From Candidatus Uabimicrobium amorphum (GTDB taxonomy: Bacteria; Planctomycetota; Uabimicrobiia; Uabimicrobiales; Uabimicrobiaceae): a stretch of 64,000 nucleotides of DNA. Location of the stretch: assembly GCF_009002475.1 (NCBI RefSeq), contig NZ_AP019860.1, forward strand, positions 4,774,001-4,838,000, given 5' to 3'. Shown in pieces: positions 60,025 through 64,000 of the stretch (positions within the stretch are counted from its first letter, which is position 1; each line of letters begins with the position of its first letter). The notes beneath the pieces are model-generated. The model saw nothing but the letters and a program-made list of their open reading frames with translations, was not told the DNA's origin and did not search any database. The translations under genes and the position numbers were made by a program.

Positions 60025-60786
60025 ATGACATTTATATCACAAGACACCCAGGTATTTATCCAAGGCGCAGGTCGCGGTATTGGACTTGCTTTTGTCGAAG
60101 AGTTACTCGCAAATTCGCAAGGAAAAATTCATGCGAGTTATCGTTCCGAAGAAAGTAAAAATAATTTACAGGCGATGCAAAATTCTCACAACGAACGCCT
60201 GCGTATTTATCATTTAGATGTGACCGATGAAAAATCTGTGCGTAGTTGTTCCGACGATTTAGCGAAACATACAAGTGAGTTGCATTTACTGGTCAATTGT
60301 TCTGGTATTTTACACGACAGCGAAATGCAACCGGAGAAAAAGCTTGAGGACATCAACATGGATTTTGTGTTCAAGGGCTTTGCGGTGAATACATTTTCCA
60401 TAATGCTGATGGCAAAACATTTTCATCGGTTTTTTCACCACCGAAGCCATGCGGTATGGGCAAATATTTCCGCACGTGTGGGAAGTATTGAAGACAATCG
60501 ACTTGGCGGCTGGTATACGTATCGCGCTTCGAAGGCAGCGCAAAATATGATTACAAAAAACATGGCTTTGGAATTTAAACGCATCGCCAAAACCACTGTA
60601 TGTGTAGCTCTTCACCCTGGAACGGTCGCTACACAACTCTCCGAACCCTTTGTACGCAATAGTACAAAACGCACTGTGTTTCCACCACAAAAGTGTGCAC
60701 AACAATTGTTAGACGTGATTTATGGATTAACACTGGAGGATTCAGCGAAATTTTTCGCGTGGGATGGGAGTGCTATTTTGTGGTAA
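60025..60786 (+). CDS. Short-chain dehydrogenase/reductase (sniffer/C-factor-like)
   Basis: 253 residues. The cofactor loop is GAGRGIG near residues 14-20, then LDVTDEKSV and NCSGIL (the NAG motif variant). The active site holds Ser in ISARVGSI and YRASKAA (Tyr-x-x-x-Lys). This fits the SDR subfamily that includes CsgA C-factor and carbonyl reductase-like proteins. It is a complete gene, unlike the remnant at 21990. ATG start with AGGA upstream. Substrate unknown. It converges with hpnB, one base apart. Confidence 0.88.
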   Translation: MTFISQDTQVFIQGAGRGIGLAFVEELLANSQGKIHASYRSEESKNNLQAMQNSHNERLRIYHLDVTDEKSVRSCSDDLAKHTSELHLLVNCSGILHDSEMQPEKKLEDINMDFVFKGFAVNTFSIMLMAKHFHRFFHHRSHAVWANISARVGSIEDNRLGGWYTYRASKAAQNMITKNMALEFKRIAKTTVCVALHPGTVATQLSEPFVRNSTKRTVFPPQKCAQQLLDVIYGLTLEDSAKFFAWDGSAILW

Positions 60787-60787
60787 G

Positions 60788-61912
60788 TTAGTTTTTGTAG
60801 GACCTATCTTTCCAAGTGGCACGGACGCCAAAGGTATACTTTCGTGCAGAATCTAAAGTCATTAGCATGTAAAGAACGCCAATAAAAGGAAATAACAGAG
60901 CATACACTAGATTCACATTGTAAAAGCGAATCGCTGGTAAATAGGTGATCATCATTGTGATGTATGCAGAGCTGCCTAAAAGGACAAAAGGGTTGTGGGA
61001 TGTAAAGATGCCCGTCATCATTGTGTAAACGGGGATCATAAATAGAACTACTAAGCCAAACGTGCACATTAATAAACGCATGTAGGAATATTTTAGTTCG
61101 GTAAATGCTGATCGCGCGACCATGGCCCACAGTCCTTCTAGACCAATATAACTACGAATGCTGCGGATATTTTTATCTAGCCACAGTGATATGTTGTATC
61201 CTGATGACTTTACTTTTTTGGCAAGAGCCACATCGTCAATCAATTCACCATGAATCGCGCGAATCCCTCCAATGTTTTGGAGTACATCTTTTTTTATTAA
61301 TACACAGCCTCCTGCGGCTGCGGCCACTTTGCGCTTTTTGCTGCGAATGGCCCTAAATGGATATAAAATTTTGAAAAAATACACGAACGCGGGAACGAGA
61401 AGCTTTTCCCAAAAAGATTTCGTGGACAAAGAAACCATCACCGATACCAAATCATATTCTTGGTGTACGGCTAAACTAACGATTTGCGAAAGAGAGTGCT
61501 CGTTATGTGCAATATCTGCATCGGAGAGCAGAATCCATTCGCCTGTTGCATTCGCTATACCTTGTTCCAATGCCCACATTTTTCCTGCCCAACCTTCGGG
61601 AACCTCTTTTCCCGATACAATTACATGTGGTTTATGCAATTGCTTTTCTGCGATAGTGCGCGTAGCATCTGTTGAACAGTCATCTACTAAGATAATTTCG
61701 TAATTATCATAGTCCAAATTTGTTAATGTCTGTAAAGTTGTTTCTAGTATTTGTTCTTCGTTGCGGCAAGGAATTACAATACTAACTTTGGGCGCATTCT
61801 TTAGCGGTTGTTTTTCAGGCAACGATTCACTAAATAAATGCGGTTGATCAGGGTGCAGTAGCAATAAAGTCCATAGTAGCAGTGATAAAACACACAAGTA
61901 AGTTAATATCAA
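60788..61912 (-). CDS. hpnB: Hopanoid-associated glycosyltransferase family 2 (HpnB-like)
   Basis: 374 residues from a TTG whose last bases overlap the upstream gene's stop (TTGA). GT2 domain: SIVIPCRNEE, LVDDCSTDAT, then the DxD-type LLSDADI. The phrase VPEGWAGKMWALEQGI and the later YPFRAIRSKKRKVAAAAGGC are typical of HpnB. A membrane helix at the start and three or four near the C-terminus anchor it. HpnB genes accompany squalene-hopene cyclase loci, but none is in this window, and the specific acceptor is not established. Confidence 0.88.
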   Translation of the reverse strand: MILTYLCVLSLLLWTLLLLHPDQPHLFSESLPEKQPLKNAPKVSIVIPCRNEEQILETTLQTLTNLDYDNYEIILVDDCSTDATRTIAEKQLHKPHVIVSGKEVPEGWAGKMWALEQGIANATGEWILLSDADIAHNEHSLSQIVSLAVHQEYDLVSVMVSLSTKSFWEKLLVPAFVYFFKILYPFRAIRSKKRKVAAAAGGCVLIKKDVLQNIGGIRAIHGELIDDVALAKKVKSSGYNISLWLDKNIRSIRSYIGLEGLWAMVARSAFTELKYSYMRLLMCTFGLVVLFMIPVYTMMTGIFTSHNPFVLLGSSAYITMMITYLPAIRFYNVNLVYALLFPFIGVLYMLMTLDSARKYTFGVRATWKDRSYKN

Positions 61913-62781
61913 TGAAATTCCTTTATCGAACTTGTATTTTCGAAGTTCTCAATTTCTTGGTGTAAAATCGACGCTTGCTCGTAATCTTCCGAAAACAAAC
62001 TATGAAAAAAACGATAGTATAGTTTTGGGAGACCTTGCCCCAACCATTCTTTGCTCTCTTTGTTCAACGAAAAGAACACGTCTCCGCTATAGCAGCAAGG
62101 GTAGTCTGTTTTTAGAGACAGAAATAGCGCATCTAGTCCCTCGATTGCTTTTTGGGCTTCCAGACCGTTTTTTCCGGTTAACACGTCGGTGAGCTTGTTT
62201 AAATCTAAAATCGAAATTTGATCTTGATAGTTACGAATTTCGTTTTTGTAGTACTCGACGCTACCATTTTTTTCTTTTGTCGCACGTGCAAGTAAACAAA
62301 TAACTTGTGCAATACGAAACAACGTTACATAGTAAGTACTATAAGGGTAACGACTGTAATGACGAAATATCTCATTTGACATCGACTCTAGTATTCGCAA
62401 ATAAACAGCTTCGTAGTAGCGCATTAAGTAACGAGTGCTCATTTGTTCATGCATTGCTTCAGCAAGCTTGTTATTCACCTCGTCAAAGTACACAACCACT
62501 AAATCGCGAAATTCTTGTTGTGCAAAATCACGTAACTGCTGAATCGACATCTCTTTGTTGAGTGTTTTGGTTTTTACATAAGACGGAATAAATATATCGG
62601 GAACAATCAATCTTCCATAGACGACAGCATCTGCTAAGTCTTCTTTTAATTTTGTTCCGTTTATATCTATAATCGAATGCGCAAACTTTTGTGGCTCACG
62701 GCTAACTTCAATGGCGATTACAGCACGCCCGCGCAAGTTGTCCACATCTCCATATTGTATAGGTAAATAAGGTTTTTCCAT
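61909..62781 (-). CDS. Uncharacterised protein coupled to hpnB
   Basis: 290 residues, not recognised. It is mostly helical, with no signal peptide or membrane helix. It contains charged and tyrosine-rich stretches (YLMRYYEAVYLRILESM; SRYPYSTYYVTLFRIAQV), suggesting an all-alpha fold. It opens MEKPYLPIQYGDVDNLRGRA, a short beta-like segment. The 4-base overlap with hpnB means translation is coupled, so it may serve the same lipid or envelope pathway. No catalytic motif can be pointed to. Confidence 0.7.
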   Translation of the reverse strand: MEKPYLPIQYGDVDNLRGRAVIAIEVSREPQKFAHSIIDINGTKLKEDLADAVVYGRLIVPDIFIPSYVKTKTLNKEMSIQQLRDFAQQEFRDLVVVYFDEVNNKLAEAMHEQMSTRYLMRYYEAVYLRILESMSNEIFRHYSRYPYSTYYVTLFRIAQVICLLARATKEKNGSVEYYKNEIRNYQDQISILDLNKLTDVLTGKNGLEAQKAIEGLDALFLSLKTDYPCCYSGDVFFSLNKESKEWLGQGLPKLYYRFFHSLFSEDYEQASILHQEIENFENTSSIKEFH

Positions 62782-62874
62782 TGGAATCTCCTTAATTTTT
62801 AAACTAAGTGATCGTTTGCGGTGTTAAATCTCATGAAATTTAGAATGTGGAATGTCTCCACATTCTTATGCGTG

Positions 62875-63351
62875 TTACTCTGTGATCTTAACTTTCATTT
62901 CTATGCGATCATGAGGATTGTCAGCACCATCACGTGGTTGAGACACAATTTGGTCAGCTACATCCATTCCGGATGAGACTTTACCAAAGACAGTATATTG
63001 CTTATCTAAAAACAAGGAATCTTTTACTACAATAAAAAATTGGCTACCAGCACTGTTCGGATCACTTGATCTTGCCATTGATAAGATTCCTCTTTTGTGA
63101 GGAGTATTGTTAAATTCGGCATTTACGTTGTATCCTGGTCCACCGGTTCCATGTCTTGAACGATCATTGCTCTTAGAGTTAGGATCTCCTCCCTGAACCA
63201 TAAAACCTGGAATAACACGGTGAAAAGTACAGCCATCGTAAAATCCCTCTTTTGCCAATTTGATAAAATTTTCTACGTGCTTTGGAGCTACGTCTGGCAA
63301 GAATTCCAATTCAATATTTCCAAATTTTGTTTCAATAGTAGCGGTTGCCAT
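62875..63351 (-). CDS. Cyclophilin-type peptidyl-prolyl isomerase
   Basis: 158 residues, a minimal single-domain cyclophilin. The active-site arginine and neighbours are in FHRVIPGFMVQGGDP, followed by GTGGPGYNVNAEF, SMARSSDPNSAGSQFFI and the Phe/His-region VFGKVSSGMDVAD. It speeds proline cis/trans isomerisation during folding. No signal peptide, so cytoplasmic. The SD AAAGGA lies within the last codons of lspA, three bases before this gene, so the two form an operon. Confidence 0.94.
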   Translation of the reverse strand: MATATIETKFGNIELEFLPDVAPKHVENFIKLAKEGFYDGCTFHRVIPGFMVQGGDPNSKSNDRSRHGTGGPGYNVNAEFNNTPHKRGILSMARSSDPNSAGSQFFIVVKDSLFLDKQYTVFGKVSSGMDVADQIVSQPRDGADNPHDRIEMKVKITE

Positions 63352-63354
63352 TTC

Positions 63355-64000
63355 TTATGCATCCTTTCTATGCTTTTCTTTATATGAGATATAAAGTTCG
63401 ATTAAACAATATAAAATTACTCCTGTTACAATAAATACATCTGCAAAGTTGAAGGTTGGCCATTGCATAAATCCGAGATTGAAATCTAAAAAATCTCGCA
63501 CTCCATTAAAAAATGTCCTATCCCATAAATTTCCGAATGCCCCAGAGGTAATAAATGCCAGTGGAATCATGTACGGTTTGCTTTTGTCATTGCGAAAAAC
63601 AATAAACAAGATGAAACAAATCGCAACAAGTGAAAATATCGTTAAAACAATTGTTTGGCCCTGTAAAATTCCCCAAATCGCACCGCGATTCATCACAATG
63701 AGAAAACTAAAAAAAGAAGAGGAAACATGTAGTTTGTCTTCTTGAGGTTTTACAAAAAAACGTTTGCCGTTTTGCCAATCTTTCACAATCCACATGTCTT
63801 TTGCCCTTTGGATAAAGGCGCGATCTTTTATTTCGTATCCCTGTTCTTTGAAAATTTTCTTTAAAGTTGGACTCACGCGACGGTGATATAGTTCCGACTT
63901 ATATTTCATGTCGATGGTAAATTTTTTGTATGCGTGTAAAATTTCCAAAGGTTCGTAGTCTTTTTTTACGTAAACATAAGGTTTTTGATCGTCATAGAGT
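63355..64000 (-). CDS. lspA: Lipoprotein signal peptidase (signal peptidase II), N-terminus beyond right edge
   Basis: The visible 215 residues are open to the window edge (the leading codons read LYDDQKPYVYVKK). Three membrane helices with the family motifs are present: MNRGAIWGILQGQ, GAFGNLWDRTFFNGVRDFLDF (first catalytic Asp) and WPTFNFADVFIV (second catalytic Asp). The usual first helix with its Asp is off the window. About 100 residues separate the edge from the NRGA motif, far longer than the 20-30 seen in E. coli, so this form has an insertion in the first outer loop. It cleaves prolipoproteins after lipidation. Confidence 0.9.
   Translation of the reverse strand, partial: LYDDQKPYVYVKKDYEPLEILHAYKKFTIDMKYKSELYHRRVSPTLKKIFKEQGYEIKDRAFIQRAKDMWIVKDWQNGKRFFVKPQEDKLHVSSSFFSFLIVMNRGAIWGILQGQTIVLTIFSLVAICFILFIVFRNDKSKPYMIPLAFITSGAFGNLWDRTFFNGVRDFLDFNLGFMQWPTFNFADVFIVTGVILYCLIELYISYKEKHRKDA

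Overview
The window (64 kb, AT-rich, roughly 40% GC by eye) is a bacterial chromosome segment with dense genes on both strands. Several traits point to a planctomycete-like bacterium, possibly near Candidatus Uabimicrobium, although a window this size cannot prove that. There are three large Hanks-type Ser/Thr kinases coupled to TPR, FHA or novel domains, several leucine-rich-repeat proteins, a PEP-CTERM protein, a hopanoid-type glycosyltransferase, and a fused carbamoyl-phosphate synthase of eukaryotic layout. No rRNA, tRNA, CRISPR array or complete insertion sequence was found.

Layout. (1) 1-6435, minus strand: a tightly overlapping operon (acyltransferase, polysaccharide deacetylase, C45-type acyltransferase, acyl carrier protein, ketosynthase, MIO aromatic ammonia-lyase, start of an AMP-ligase). 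This composition is that of aryl-polyene/flexirubin pigment clusters, and the cluster continues past the left edge. (2) 6.9-17.3 kb: PEP-CTERM protein, aldehyde dehydrogenase, a secreted protein with a duplicated unknown domain, DNA polymerase IV, a kinase-TPR gene overlapping a HEAT/TPR gene, and a VOC protein. (3) 17.6-24 kb: cytochrome P450, secreted lipase, serine hydrolase, a decayed SDR gene next to heptamer repeats, a cupin protein and an SPFH protein. (4) 24.3-29.6 kb: membrane SGNH protein, two LRR proteins with a shared N-terminal cap, a secreted trypsin-like protease and a MEST-like hydrolase. (5) 29.7-41 kb: a PAS histidine kinase and REC-Fis regulator, a divergent sigma-54 activator, then a complete cbb3 oxidase locus (SafE-like protein, ccoG, ccoP, ccoQ, fused ccoNO, ccoS, ccoI). 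(6) 41-49 kb: an ARPP-1-like/kinase/pseudokinase protein, an ATP-grasp protein, a membrane protein and an OmpR-type two-component pair. (7) 49-58 kb: fused carAB, nitroreductase, FHA kinase, fumarase. (8) 58-64 kb: a 619-residue LRR protein (third member of the capped family), an SDR, hpnB with an unknown partner gene, cyclophilin and signal peptidase II (cut by the right edge).

How genes work together. The left operon would make an aromatic starter, load and extend it on the carrier protein, and attach or modify the polyene lipid at the envelope. The cbb3 locus encodes the oxidase, its copper ATPase and assembly factors for microaerobic respiration. The neighbouring PAS kinase and REC-Fis regulator are plausible redox regulators, but this is inference. 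Intergenic space is occupied by a modular dispersed repeat family (an 82-bp palindromic-ended core with optional 70-72-bp satellite units), MITE-like elements, short tandem repeats and strong bidirectional terminators between convergent genes.

Many starts were moved inward, or to GTG or TTG, because a Shine-Dalgarno sequence fits only there. Reasons are given per gene. Residue positions come from counting the translations by hand.
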